A stretch of 24,240 nucleotides of DNA from a virus. Positions 1-9,254 of the stretch are shown one piece after another. The notes beneath the pieces were generated by a model that was not told where the DNA came from, ran no database searches, and saw only the letters and a list, made by a program, of their open reading frames with translations. The stretch spans positions 1-24,240 of IMG/VR virus record IMGVR_UViG_3300005533_000241; one strand, written 5' to 3'. Position 1 is the stretch's first letter; each line of letters starts with the position of its first letter. The translations under genes and the position numbers were made by a program.

Positions 1-2685
1 TCACCTCAGTAGTACGCGGCTAACGCTGCCGCCACCTGCTGCTCCGGTGCCACCGCCTGTGCCACTTCCACCGCCACTAGACACGGTTGTAATTGCGCCC
101 ATTGGAACGATGCCATCGTTGCTGGAAAGAACTTGGTTGGAAGGTGTGGCAAAAATGGGTTGCGATCCGCCAGCAAAGAAAGGATCGATTGCATACACGG
201 CAAAAGTGCCGTACGAGCCTGGGTTCACTGATCCAGAGTTATAAGAAATAACACCAGCGCCGAACTGGTAGCTGTTTGAAGCAACCGCTATAGAGGTAGA
301 CGTGCCTATTTGCGTAAGCGGATTTGGTCCCGTTGGTGCCGCGTTTGTGTTTACAGGGTTGTTTTTGAACGAATTGAGAATCTGGCCCACGCCATTCAAC
401 CCGGTTATTGCTCGGCGCGATCCCGCTGCTACCTCCGAGAGTCGAAATCCGCAGATCTCGACCTGCTGGCCGACGCCCGCAGCATCTCCGGACAGGAAAA
501 GGACCGCAGAAACGTAAGCGCAGCCAGAATTGAATTGCGTGGACGATGGACTGGTACTGAAACCGGATATTTCCGTCGACGAGAACTGCCACGTATTGCC
601 GACAGTGGATGCCGCTAAGAGAAAGGAGCACCACATGGCAAAAGCGTTGCCGGGAAAGTGAAATATCTGATTTTTGTTGAGGTCATATTCCTGCAGGCCG
701 CAGAAGAAACGGATGCCACCTGTGAACGGCGCGACGATTCGCAACCAGCACTCCATCAAATAGACCTTGTTAACGTCGACCGGGATCAATTCAACGCTTT
801 GAAACTGAAAACCCTGCGATGTGGGGTTGATCATCAATTCCGACGATCCACGAGGAAGGCCGGGAATGTTGTGGCGAACCTGAAATCCGGCGTTTGGTAT
901 GACAGACGACCAATTGCCCATACCTTGCTCGAAATCGCCATTGCGTATGAGATTGTCGGTAGGCAGGGAGAGCGGCAGATCGCCGCGAACTATGGATGAA
1001 CCCAGCGGAACGTTGCCAACTGACACATCCGAAAAAGCACCAGGAATAAACTGCAGAAGCTTCACTTCGACAGTTGCTACGTTTATGGACGAGGAACCGC
1101 TATTACTGCTGCCGGAGTTATTACTAGACGAACTCGACGGATGATTGATCGTGGCATCTACGATCTCATAGTCGCCAGCAAATTCCTCAGAAATGGAGCG
1201 ATCGATCGTCAGCACATCTCCCAAGAGCTGCTCCGCAAAAGAGCGCCCTTGCGAGTCCACAGCGTCCCAGTAAATTGTCATTTGGGCAGTCCATGGAGCG
1301 TTATATGGAGACGCATCAACGCCGAGGTTGCGAACCTTCAAGAAGTTGAGAATGCGGAACGTGCGTTCACTTGTGTTGTTTCCAAGCGAGATGTTCAACG
1401 GCACTCTACGGAACGCCGCATTTAGCTTCAGCCCCCTCTGGCCAATAGCGTTCTGATGCTTTTCGTGATCAACAGTGGTGGATCTGCTGATGAAGCGGCT
1501 TTCTGGAGTGCCACAGTAACCGTTGCCGCTGGTTGCATTTGGTCCGGGCTGGGCAAAAGTGAAATTGACCGACGTCGGCACAGATGCCACGGTAAAGACG
1601 CCAAGAAAGCTGGGATCGTCGCAATTCAGAATCTGCACGTTGTCGTTTTGAAGGAAAGGAAGCTGTCCCTTGGTTTTGACGGTGACTATCCCGCCATTAC
1701 GTACCAGTCCATTGTTAGCTGCCGTCTCGATATCGGCCTGATCCATAGGATTCAGATCGTTGTACGACGCAATGATTCTGTTGCTTGTTCCGTGCAGGTC
1801 GATCTTGTCGAAGTTGCCCGTGCCGGGAACAATGTGATCCGTGGTGAGTGTAAAGGTGGATACGCGTGGTTTATCGGCGCGAATGAAGATACGCCCAGCA
1901 GCTTCGTGAACAAAGAGCTGCGACATTGTGAGGAGCTGCGCCAGAGCTTGCTGCAATTTGATGGTAGATGGAAATGCAACGCTGGATTCAAAGCGTTTGA
2001 TGCCCGTTGCGATATTGAAATCACACCATGCCGCTGAATCGACAACAGAAGGAAAGTCGATCCTAGCTTTTTCATCTGCTGTGAGGTCTCCGCCTGCCGA
2101 GGCGGCCGCGCTTGGAAGCCAGTCCGGCTTGAGCACCTTTCTCAAGATCAGATCGAGCGCCTGCCATGCTCCGTTGGTGGAAAAACCATAAGCGGTCTGG
2201 TTGCCGTTTATATCGAACTGTCGAACCTTACAACAGCGAAAATCTCCTACAACATCTAGAGTGGCGCTTGGGGCGGCCGGATCGGGCTGCACATGGAGAG
2301 CAACATAGGCTTTACGTGAATACGTCACGCGCTGAAAATTACCGGGTAAGAGTGAGAAAAACTTATCGACTCCCTGGTCGCCACCAACAGAGGTTGGATT
2401 GAGTCCTGAGCCAAGCACACCATCAATACCGGGATGAAAGTGAAACACGGATGTGTCGGCGGTATTAGCAAGCTTCCGATTGATCCAGAACCGCTCCGGT
2501 CCATCCCACTCACCCTCGGCGTAGATATAAAACGCCACAGTGCTTTTATCTGTGAGCTGCTGCAGAAGAACATTATTTCCACGGACGCGGTTGTATCCGT
2601 AGGCCAGCGGAAGAGCAATACCGAGCTGAGCATTCGCGATCTGAGAGAACGCTGGCGATCCTTGAAGTAGTGCAACTGATCCCAT
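1..2685 (-). CDS. tail tip hub / central fibre protein (gpJ-like), 894 aa
   Basis: This is the last gene of the tail block, complete in the window: its TGA stop is the first three bases. The first ~480 residues resemble the hub part of siphovirus tip proteins: an FYIYAEGEWDGPERFW segment near residue 55 and a QLFVHEAAGRIFIRAD segment near residue 265 are typical of gpJ/tail-tip proteins of B3-like phages. A Ser/Asn-rich linker at about residues 515-531 separates this from a region starting NLIRNGDFEQGMGNW (~576), which looks like a jelly-roll carbohydrate-binding module. The C-terminus is glycine rich (SSGGGSGTGGG) and ends in SRVLLR. It would sit at the tail tip and probably contact the host surface. 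The start follows an AGGT-type ribosome site 5 bases after the upstream stop. The hub role is inferred from position and these motifs; receptor specificity cannot be read from the sequence. Confidence 0.75.
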   Translation of the reverse strand: MGSVALLQGSPAFSQIANAQLGIALPLAYGYNRVRGNNVLLQQLTDKSTVAFYIYAEGEWDGPERFWINRKLANTADTSVFHFHPGIDGVLGSGLNPTSVGGDQGVDKFFSLLPGNFQRVTYSRKAYVALHVQPDPAAPSATLDVVGDFRCCKVRQFDINGNQTAYGFSTNGAWQALDLILRKVLKPDWLPSAAASAGGDLTADEKARIDFPSVVDSAAWCDFNIATGIKRFESSVAFPSTIKLQQALAQLLTMSQLFVHEAAGRIFIRADKPRVSTFTLTTDHIVPGTGNFDKIDLHGTSNRIIASYNDLNPMDQADIETAANNGLVRNGGIVTVKTKGQLPFLQNDNVQILNCDDPSFLGVFTVASVPTSVNFTFAQPGPNATSGNGYCGTPESRFISRSTTVDHEKHQNAIGQRGLKLNAAFRRVPLNISLGNNTSERTFRILNFLKVRNLGVDASPYNAPWTAQMTIYWDAVDSQGRSFAEQLLGDVLTIDRSISEEFAGDYEIVDATINHPSSSSSNNSGSSNSGSSSINVATVEVKLLQFIPGAFSDVSVGNVPLGSSIVRGDLPLSLPTDNLIRNGDFEQGMGNWSSVIPNAGFQVRHNIPGLPRGSSELMINPTSQGFQFQSVELIPVDVNKVYLMECWLRIVAPFTGGIRFFCGLQEYDLNKNQIFHFPGNAFAMWCSFLLAASTVGNTWQFSSTEISGFSTSPSSTQFNSGCAYVSAVLFLSGDAAGVGQQVEICGFRLSEVAAGSRRAITGLNGVGQILNSFKNNPVNTNAAPTGPNPLTQIGTSTSIAVASNSYQFGAGVISYNSGSVNPGSYGTFAVYAIDPFFAGGSQPIFATPSNQVLSSNDGIVPMGAITTVSSGGGSGTGGGTGAAGGGSVSRVLLR

Positions 2686-2690
2686 AACGA

Positions 2691-3392
2691 TTACCTAAGC
2701 ACCAATGGCTGGCGGAGCCTGGGAGGAACGCGGCCGCCGCCACCGCCGCCACCAAATTGAGTTGGCGGCGTAGAGACGGTCACATTAGGAACAATGGTGA
2801 CGATTGCGTTGAACCGCTCAACAGCGCCGTGCAACACACAATCAGAAAAGAGCTTTGTACATGTTGTCGCAGAGTCGGTCGCGCCGCACTGTGGGCTCTT
2901 GTAGCGCCACGTGCATATTTCCGACTGTACGTCATCGGCAACGTCGTATTGAGACGTGTCGAAAAGCTGCAGCATCCGAAATGAGACCTCATCCTCACGC
3001 GGACTCTCCTCCGACAGGGTCATGTGCAACTCGTCGCGAGATGCCGCTATTAACGGAGACCAGAAACGCACGATTGCCAAAGCGCCTTCGAACTCATGGT
3101 TCTTAAGTGCCGCTGCAACATCCCGATCAATCGTATTTCCAGAAAGATTCTGCACAACCAAGTCTCCACTGTCTGTGGAGAGATCGCGTGTGCGTTTGAA
3201 AGGACCAGCAGACTTTACCCACGGCACATAGAATTGATTGCCTGCAACGATTCGGGCTGGATACACGCCCTCTACATCCGTCCAGAAGAACGTGCTGCCA
3301 TCTGCAGTCTGGATGTCTAGCAAGATTGCATCGACAAACCCACCATGCTTCGCAAGCTCAGCCTGCATTCCTGTTGGAAGAGTTCTAGGCAT
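2691..3392 (-). CDS. tail tip assembly protein, gpL/BR0599-like with four-cysteine cluster, 233 aa
   Basis: The position between the distal tail protein and the hub fits lambda gpL-type or DUF2163/BR0599-type tip proteins. The N-terminal ~150 residues are beta-rich (LLDIQTADGSTFFWTDV, RTRDLSTDSGDLVVQNL). The C-terminal part carries Cys160, Cys169, Cys178 and Cys185, spaced C-X8-C-X8-C-X6-C, including the CTWRYKSPQCG element usual for this family. In lambda gpL four C-terminal cysteines hold an iron-sulfur cluster, and the outer pair spacings (X8 and X6) agree with what I recall of gpL. A run of seven glycines (~residues 213-219) leads into a basic tail. The ATG directly follows the TAG stop of the upstream gene, so the pair is probably coupled. 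The family call is good; metal binding is inferred. Confidence 0.75.
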   Translation of the reverse strand: MPRTLPTGMQAELAKHGGFVDAILLDIQTADGSTFFWTDVEGVYPARIVAGNQFYVPWVKSAGPFKRTRDLSTDSGDLVVQNLSGNTIDRDVAAALKNHEFEGALAIVRFWSPLIAASRDELHMTLSEESPREDEVSFRMLQLFDTSQYDVADDVQSEICTWRYKSPQCGATDSATTCTKLFSDCVLHGAVERFNAIVTIVPNVTVSTPPTQFGGGGGGGRVPPRLRQPLVLR

Positions 3393-4718
3393 CTATTGCA
3401 TTGCCTCCACTGCATCAGCAGCGATGATGAAATCGGAGCTGCCTGCATTCTTTGTGTTGGTTGGAGAGATTTTTACCCGGTGAAGTCCGAATTGGATATT
3501 CTGCACGGTAAGCACCGGCGCAGAAGCAGTTAGCACAGGCGCGAACATGTCGACGTTGCCAACGCCAACTCCATCAATGAACGCCTGGGCGATGCCCATG
3601 TCCGTGTTGCGAGGAGACCAGAGACGGAAGCCATAGCCCAGGTAAATCCACTCTGCTGCATCGGCTGGAGACGTGCCCGGAGACCAGTAAGCGAAGCCAT
3701 TGAAGTAAGCCGGGTTGGGATTGGGAGCGGGAAGTTCCACGACAGCATTGGTTGTGGATGTGTATACACTCGGTGCAGTGCCGGATTCCAACTGCCAGCC
3801 CCATGCAGTAACCTTCGTGCCGGCAGCTCCGGGAATTGTGAGACCGGCAAGGATCAATCCGCGATTATTGGCCCCGAAACCGGATGAGGTAAAGCTGAAT
3901 CGCTGCGGCGCAGTTGTGAGTGTCAAAGGTATGGAATTCGTGGCTATGCTGGTATCCGAGAAATTCAACGTGACGCCTGGAAGTGCAGCCGCTCCTGGAG
4001 GAACTGCTAGATAGCATGACACCGTGAATGATTGAGATGGGCGCGGGAAATAGGCAACTGGCTGAAATATGCTGGCAAAGTTAATGAAAGATCCACCACC
4101 CTTGGTAAGCACGTCGGCCAGTTGGCCACCATTTGGATCTGGCGCGCTATCGGCTAGAACAGAACTTCCTCCGTCGAAAAACCAACCTCCCGGCGTATTG
4201 TTTACGGGCGTCGTGTTTTCCATGTCTTGAGAAAACAAGAGCAAGTTCTTAGTCCTATGGTCCCAATTGCCAGTGAGCTTTACAAGGTCGGCACCAAAGC
4301 CGTCGCGCTCATCAAACATGATCGAGTCGATTCCCCATGTGGACGGATACTGAAACATAGGCAGTCCGGGAATCACCACAAAGGTTGCCGTGATGTTCAC
4401 TTTGTCGTTGCCGATGATTTCATATTGAGGCTCGTCCTGAAACTGACCGCTGTAATAGCGCCCGCCATCGATGTCGTACAGGGTGAAGAAATCCTGCGAG
4501 TACTGACGGAACCATTGCCGCAATCCGTTGTATGTGGAGAATTGCCGGTTATTCCATTGAAGAGAAAACACCGGGCCGCGAGCCACAACACGCTTGGCAA
4601 ATACGCGCCCACTGCGCGCCTGAGCCCGGGCGACCGTGCTCGGATCAACTATGCGAAGCGGATATTCGGGATTAAACACGCTTGATGAAGTTGGGTTGAG
4701 AATATTGTTTTGGCTCAT
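3393..4718 (-). CDS. distal tail protein (DUF2460-like) with inserted carbohydrate-binding-like domain, 441 aa
   Basis: This gene overlaps the tape-measure stop by four bases (ATGA), the usual slot for a distal tail protein. Residues ~15-125 (YPLRIVDPSTVARAQARSG, VFSLQWNNRQFSTYNGLRQW, FFTLYDIDGGRYYSGQF) resemble the DUF2460 tail-tip family: a beta-sandwich ring that joins tube and tip. Residues ~155-320 form a second module that begins NLLLFSQDMENTTPV and ends WGWQLESGTAPSVYTSTT. This start and end are characteristic of jelly-roll carbohydrate-binding-like modules in phage tail proteins, and suggest a sugar-binding decoration on the tip ring. The remaining C-terminal ~120 residues are beta-rich and unassigned. 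Confidence is good for a tail-tip role and moderate for the domain boundaries. Confidence 0.7.
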   Translation of the reverse strand: MSQNNILNPTSSSVFNPEYPLRIVDPSTVARAQARSGRVFAKRVVARGPVFSLQWNNRQFSTYNGLRQWFRQYSQDFFTLYDIDGGRYYSGQFQDEPQYEIIGNDKVNITATFVVIPGLPMFQYPSTWGIDSIMFDERDGFGADLVKLTGNWDHRTKNLLLFSQDMENTTPVNNTPGGWFFDGGSSVLADSAPDPNGGQLADVLTKGGGSFINFASIFQPVAYFPRPSQSFTVSCYLAVPPGAAALPGVTLNFSDTSIATNSIPLTLTTAPQRFSFTSSGFGANNRGLILAGLTIPGAAGTKVTAWGWQLESGTAPSVYTSTTNAVVELPAPNPNPAYFNGFAYWSPGTSPADAAEWIYLGYGFRLWSPRNTDMGIAQAFIDGVGVGNVDMFAPVLTASAPVLTVQNIQFGLHRVKISPTNTKNAGSSDFIIAADAVEAMQ

Positions 4719-7700
4719 ACCTTACCCTCTTGCTTAGCGCGGTTCAGCGCGGCAAGGATCTGGTCGATGCCGCCGTTACGCAACCATCTTTCATCCACGC
4801 TCTGCGCTTGAATGAGAGAACCGTGAATGTGAATATCGCCACCAACGGAACTGCCGCCATTAATGCGTTGCAAGGTTTGCAAATTATCGGCAGTGGAAGA
4901 AGCATTCACGACGAACTCGCCCTTACGAAGAACAGCGTGCAGTTCTCCTGGGACAGTGGCGAAGCTGGAATAGGACGAAGACACATAGCCTCCATCATGA
5001 AATTGTGGAGGTCCGAAAAGCAGTCCGGATCTGCGCTGGCGCTCCACTTCGAACGAGTCGATATCTTTGTCGGCCGCCAAGATCGCTGGATGTACCTTGT
5101 TTTTCCAGACGCTCTTTCCTTCGTCCTTTAACTTCTTCAACTCATCTTCGGCCTGCTGATCGAGCTGATCGAGTTGCTGGTGTGCGCTCAGCGAGTCAAG
5201 CTGGAAGCTCTTGTACTCATCCTCAATTTTTTGAATTGCTGGCTGAATTTGCTTAGTGAAATAGTCGTTGGCTTCGCGCTTGCGCTTGCTACCCCCAAAT
5301 AAGCCGCCAAAGATTCCTCCAAGCAACCCAACAATTCCACCTACCACCAAGCCAATGGGACCGCCAATGCCGGAGATAAGGCCCAGCAGTGCGCCGATCC
5401 CAATGCCGCCGCCAGCTCCAGCAAGAGCGCCAGCCAAAGGTCCGTGTTGCAATCCAACGCCAAAACCAAGTAGACCGCCACCGGCGGCCGAAGCCAGACC
5501 CAAGCCAAGCGCTCCAGAGATGAGGCCGGATGCAAGCCCGAAAGGATTCAACGCCGCGAACAAAGGCAGCGACGCACCCAGCAGTCCGAGCTTTCCGCCA
5601 ACAGCGTTGCCTAGCAATGGCAACAGTCCGGCAGTGAGACCGATGCCAGCGCCGCCAGCGCTGAATAGATTTTTCAGCCCACCAAGCAACCCGCCCTGCA
5701 CCTGGGGAGCGCGCAAAGGTTGAGTGATCGTGTCAGCGAAGCTAGCGGTGCTAAGTGCGCCCGATGGTGTTAGAAGGCTACTGCCGAAAGAGGATGTGGA
5801 GCCACTTGGAGCAAATGGCGGAGTTACGCCGGTTGTGCCACCGCCAAACGGAGCGCCACTGAGACCAAACAGCGATGAAAGATCGGGGCCGGATGACGCT
5901 GCGGGAACGGATGCCGTCGATCCGCCGCCCAGCGGAAGTCCACCCAGACCAAACACACCGGGAGCAGTTGCGTTGGCTCCGGACGAAATGAATGGTGGAG
6001 TTCCTGACGCTGTGCCACCACCGCCAAATAGAGGACCGAGCAAACCACCAAGTGGATTTCCTGCACCGCCACCGCCGCCGCCGAAGACTCCAGCACCGAC
6101 AGAGCCTTGTCCGAAGACGATAGAACCAAGAATGTTGCCAGCTCCGGACTTCATGGAACCCATGGTGAGAAGCCATTGCGCAAGAATCTGAAAAAACAGG
6201 TGCTCCATGTTCTTCAAAATCGTTTGGCCGATCTTGCCTGAACCAATGTCGTTAAAAACACTCTCAAGTTCGCTGCCGAGTTGTTGCGTGAGCTTTTCGT
6301 TTTCAGCAATGATCTTCTCGTTTATTTCGGCATGGACTGCGGCGCGCTCGGCCTCGGCAGCAGACTCAATCGCAACGTACTCCTGGCTACCGGCCTTATA
6401 TTTACTGAGCTGCGACTGCTCCTGCTTATCGATGGTCAGCAATCGCTTATTACTCTCTACTTGAATTTGGGCATAGGCTTTGAGCCACGGTGGAACCGTT
6501 GCCAGCGCTGCAGCGGCTTCAGCATCTCTTTGCCGCTCTGCCGCTTGCTCAAGCACCTGCGCCCTTTCCTCGGCAGCCTGATTTCTTCCTGCAGTAATCT
6601 CAGCATCAGTTGCAGTCCAAAGCGCTTGTTCCTTCTGGGTAAGTGAGACAAGACGTTCAAGCTCAAGAGATGTAAGGTGTTCACCAGCCTGCGAAAGAAT
6701 ATTTTTGCGCTCATCTTCGAACTGTTTGATTTTGAGGTTGCGCTCCGCGTTGAGGCGGTCCTCACCCTGAAGCGTAGAGAGTTGCTGTTCAAGGATGAAG
6801 TCCTGAGTACTCTGCTCTACCTTGGAGATTTCAAGATTAAGAGCACGAATTTTGATGGCGGCCTGCTGATGGATTGCGACCTCACGTTCCTTAATGTCTT
6901 TGAGGGTAATTAGGCTGCGCTGCCGTAGCTGTTCCACCTCTCGAATCGAGAACTCCTCGTCGGCACGGATCTTATCTTCGTCGTGTAGTGATTCATCTGC
7001 CACTTGGTGGCGCAGAGCGAGAGTTTGCTCTGTTGCCTGGCGCTCAAGGTCAACGATCTGCGCGGTGGAGATCTTATGGGCTGCAGCAACAGCTCTTTGG
7101 TATTCCTGGGAGTTACGAGACAAGACTCCGAACTGGTCATTTAGTGCTTTGAGCGCCTGCTGTTGTTCGACAGCAATCTTTGCAAAGCCAGTCTTACCTG
7201 CCAATGCAGCTTGCTTTTCGGTAGAGATAACTATTTCTTCCAATTGTTGTCGCTCATGTTCGAGCAGTTTCTCCTTCTGTTCTTCAAGACCCTTAGCCTC
7301 AGCGTTTAATCGATTCAACTGAGTCTGAGATTCAAGTTCGGCACCTTGACTCGCATTGCCTTCTGTAAACGCATCCAACTCGGCTGCATCGGCATTACGT
7401 TGACCTGATTGATCTGAGAGTTGTTTTTTCTTCTCTTCGATATCGGCAAGTCTAGTATTGATCTCGTTCAAGTGTTCTAAGCTGGCACCGAGAGTTCCCG
7501 GTTCAATGAAATTCTTCCTGCTGGCCTGGATTGTCTCCTGCTCCATCCTCTTGATTTCTTCCGTATAGCCGCCCATGTCGTCGGTGATCTCGATGATCTT
7601 TTTGCCGATTTCACCGATAACTGGAATAACAGCAGCGAAAATGGATGCTCCAAAGGCCGCTTTAAAGACAGGCCCCAGAAGAGAGCTATGCGCGATCACG

Positions 7701-8041
7701 TTTTCGAGAGCGCGAGGCATCTCTACGCCTAACGTGCGGGTAATAAGTTGACCGGCGATATGTGCTCGCCGTTCTTCGGACTCAATGCCCTTGAACGCGC
7801 TTTCAGCCTTGTTATCCGCAGCCGCAAGACCGAATGTTCTGCGGAAGATCTCTTCCATTTTTTCTGCTTCGGTTTGCGTCCCTTTCAGGGCATTGCTGGT
7901 TTCATCTATGGCGGACTTGCTGCCGGTTGCCCAGGCTTTAACACCAGCAAAGAAATCAAAAAACTTTTTCTTCAGGTTATCGATCAGCAAAGGTGCTCCA
8001 CCTGCATCAAGATGGAATTCAAGCTCCAACTGTGTAGACAC
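4715..8041 (-). CDS. tail tape measure protein, 1108 aa
   Basis: The longest gene in the window. It sets tail length, fills the tube and is ejected with the DNA. Residues ~160-610 are almost continuous charged coiled coil, rich in Glu, Gln, Lys and Leu. A low-complexity Gly/Ser/Pro stretch (~residues 640-760) has degenerate repeats of the type FGGGGTASGTPPF. A long Gly/Ala/Leu-rich hydrophobic stretch (~790-920) has the glycine-zipper look of membrane-active tape-measure segments. The C-terminus has FHDGGYV followed by VPGELHAVLRKGEFVVN, the common end motif of tape measures in this group. The start is GTG, directly after the TAA of the upstream gene, with a GGAG site about 9 bases before it. 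If tail length scales as ~0.15 nm per residue, the tail would be roughly 160 nm (inference). Confidence 0.92.
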   Translation of the reverse strand: MSTQLELEFHLDAGGAPLLIDNLKKKFFDFFAGVKAWATGSKSAIDETSNALKGTQTEAEKMEEIFRRTFGLAAADNKAESAFKGIESEERRAHIAGQLITRTLGVEMPRALENVIAHSSLLGPVFKAAFGASIFAAVIPVIGEIGKKIIEITDDMGGYTEEIKRMEQETIQASRKNFIEPGTLGASLEHLNEINTRLADIEEKKKQLSDQSGQRNADAAELDAFTEGNASQGAELESQTQLNRLNAEAKGLEEQKEKLLEHERQQLEEIVISTEKQAALAGKTGFAKIAVEQQQALKALNDQFGVLSRNSQEYQRAVAAAHKISTAQIVDLERQATEQTLALRHQVADESLHDEDKIRADEEFSIREVEQLRQRSLITLKDIKEREVAIHQQAAIKIRALNLEISKVEQSTQDFILEQQLSTLQGEDRLNAERNLKIKQFEDERKNILSQAGEHLTSLELERLVSLTQKEQALWTATDAEITAGRNQAAEERAQVLEQAAERQRDAEAAAALATVPPWLKAYAQIQVESNKRLLTIDKQEQSQLSKYKAGSQEYVAIESAAEAERAAVHAEINEKIIAENEKLTQQLGSELESVFNDIGSGKIGQTILKNMEHLFFQILAQWLLTMGSMKSGAGNILGSIVFGQGSVGAGVFGGGGGGAGNPLGGLLGPLFGGGGTASGTPPFISSGANATAPGVFGLGGLPLGGGSTASVPAASSGPDLSSLFGLSGAPFGGGTTGVTPPFAPSGSTSSFGSSLLTPSGALSTASFADTITQPLRAPQVQGGLLGGLKNLFSAGGAGIGLTAGLLPLLGNAVGGKLGLLGASLPLFAALNPFGLASGLISGALGLGLASAAGGGLLGFGVGLQHGPLAGALAGAGGGIGIGALLGLISGIGGPIGLVVGGIVGLLGGIFGGLFGGSKRKREANDYFTKQIQPAIQKIEDEYKSFQLDSLSAHQQLDQLDQQAEDELKKLKDEGKSVWKNKVHPAILAADKDIDSFEVERQRRSGLLFGPPQFHDGGYVSSSYSSFATVPGELHAVLRKGEFVVNASSTADNLQTLQRINGGSSVGGDIHIHGSLIQAQSVDERWLRNGGIDQILAALNRAKQEGKV

Positions 8042-8431
8042 TTAGCGAAGCTCCTTTCTGCATTTGTGGCAACGCATGCTGACTGTGCTGTACTGGAAAT
8101 AGCCGCAGTAACGGCACGGCGGGTGCTTGGTTACAAATTCCTGACGCGCAGCTTCTATTGCGCGAAGTCCCTCAGCTTCGCCATCTGTGAGGTCAAATTG
8201 GACTCCGGCACCGATCATGGATTTGAGCCACAGAACATAGACGACAAAGTCTCTATACCCAGGGGACAGGCTGCTGTTAGGAGACAGCTTTGCCAGCAAG
8301 GCGTCATCGATGTCACCGGATATCAAGGCGTTGGCAAGAGCGCGATCCGCGTCGTGGCGGTGGAGTTGCTCTTCGAACAACTCCAACGCCGCTATGCGCA
8401 CTCCGTCATGATCCTGCGAGACGGTGATCAT
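8042..8431 (-). CDS. candidate tail assembly chaperone partner with C-terminal zinc ribbon, 129 aa
   Basis: A small gene just upstream of the tape measure, where siphoviruses carry the second tail-assembly chaperone (gpT of the lambda G/GT pair). It overlaps the upstream gene by ATGA and abuts the tape-measure start. Residues 1-100 look helical and contain DFVVYVLWLKSMIGAG. The C-terminus has Cys106, Cys109, Cys121 and Cys124 (C-X2-C-X11-C-X2-C), a zinc-ribbon-like knuckle with basic residues around it. I see no slippery heptamer at the end of the upstream gene, so expression probably relies on coupled initiation and not on the frameshift used by lambda. The chaperone role is inferred from position only; the cysteine motif is directly visible. 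Confidence 0.55.
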   Translation of the reverse strand: MITVSQDHDGVRIAALELFEEQLHRHDADRALANALISGDIDDALLAKLSPNSSLSPGYRDFVVYVLWLKSMIGAGVQFDLTDGEAEGLRAIEAARQEFVTKHPPCRYCGYFQYSTVSMRCHKCRKELR

Positions 8432-9195
8432 TCACCCTGCCCGGCATCTGCAGATTTAGAAGCTCCAGCAAAGAGAAGCTCAACAGCCTTGACTTTGTGA
8501 AATCCATCCATATCGTTACGGATATCGTTCAGGTCGGTTAAAGGCTGATCCCGGACCTTGTAGCCGTCGACGCTCAGAATCAACTCATCATAAAAAGAGA
8601 AAAGAAGCCTGTGCCGCAGAGCATGGATGGTTTTTCCATTGCGGCTCCCACCAACAACACGGCTCTCGCTGCTGGCTCGGTAAAACTTACGCCGATGCTC
8701 TGCGGTCACTGGAGCAAAGCGGTGAATCAGCCCTTCATAGCCACTCATCTTGCCGGGTTCCGTAATTCCCCACGCGGCCGTGAGTCCAACTTCTATGCAC
8801 TCAGGATCAAAGGGGCGATCCTCGCCGAACCCATCACAAGGGCCGACGAACCGAAGCAGCCATGCTGCTGGCCGCAAATGGCGCGGCATGATCTTCGCCT
8901 GCCATCCAGGCTTAGAAGCGAAATCTCCGCGATATCCCTCGACGCGGATGAGTTTTTGCTGGACAAGATCAATGCCGGGATTCTCCATATCCAGCACGGT
9001 GAGTTGCGATTCCCGCTGGTTCTGCGTGGTGTATACAACCCCTTCAAAATAGGTTTGCCAATCGCCCTGCGTTAGGCGAGAGAAATAGAACGTGTAGGGA
9101 AACTTGCCATCAATAAAGGACACAGCCCTCTCGCCATCGAGCGGCAACAAGGCTCCATCACTGATTTTTTGCAGCACCGGCTGTGTATCTTCCAT
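8428..9195 (-). CDS. phage tail-region protein, candidate tail assembly chaperone, 255 aa
   Basis: I do not recognise the family with certainty. The gene lies between the tail tube/Acb2 pair and the zinc-ribbon protein, upstream of the tape measure, the place of the first tail-assembly chaperone. Residues 1-60 are beta-rich (ALLPLDGERAVSFIDGKFPY, FYFSRLTQGDWQTYFEG), the middle contains RHLRPAAWLLRFVGPCDG, and the C-terminal half is charged and partly helical. The ATG has a GGAG site 8 bases upstream. Its stop overlaps the next start (ATGA). The protein is longer than lambda gpG (about 140 residues), so a different tail role is possible. Confidence 0.5.
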   Translation of the reverse strand: MEDTQPVLQKISDGALLPLDGERAVSFIDGKFPYTFYFSRLTQGDWQTYFEGVVYTTQNQRESQLTVLDMENPGIDLVQQKLIRVEGYRGDFASKPGWQAKIMPRHLRPAAWLLRFVGPCDGFGEDRPFDPECIEVGLTAAWGITEPGKMSGYEGLIHRFAPVTAEHRRKFYRASSESRVVGGSRNGKTIHALRHRLLFSFYDELILSVDGYKVRDQPLTDLNDIRNDMDGFHKVKAVELLFAGASKSADAGQGE

Positions 9196-9254
9196 TTGAT
9201 TCGCTCCAAGTTGTAAATGAATGATCGGAATTGTTCTGTCGAGCTATCTATCAA

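Noticed and set aside
5268-5723. Long plus-strand open frames opposite the tape measure (for example a Pro/Ala-rich 151-residue frame)
   Set aside because: They mirror the Gly/Ala-rich minus-strand gene, have biased composition and no ribosome sites; they are antisense shadows.
8428-8520. Programmed frameshift between the two tail genes
   Set aside because: No X-XXY-YYZ heptamer was found near the end of the first gene, and the overlap is only four bases.
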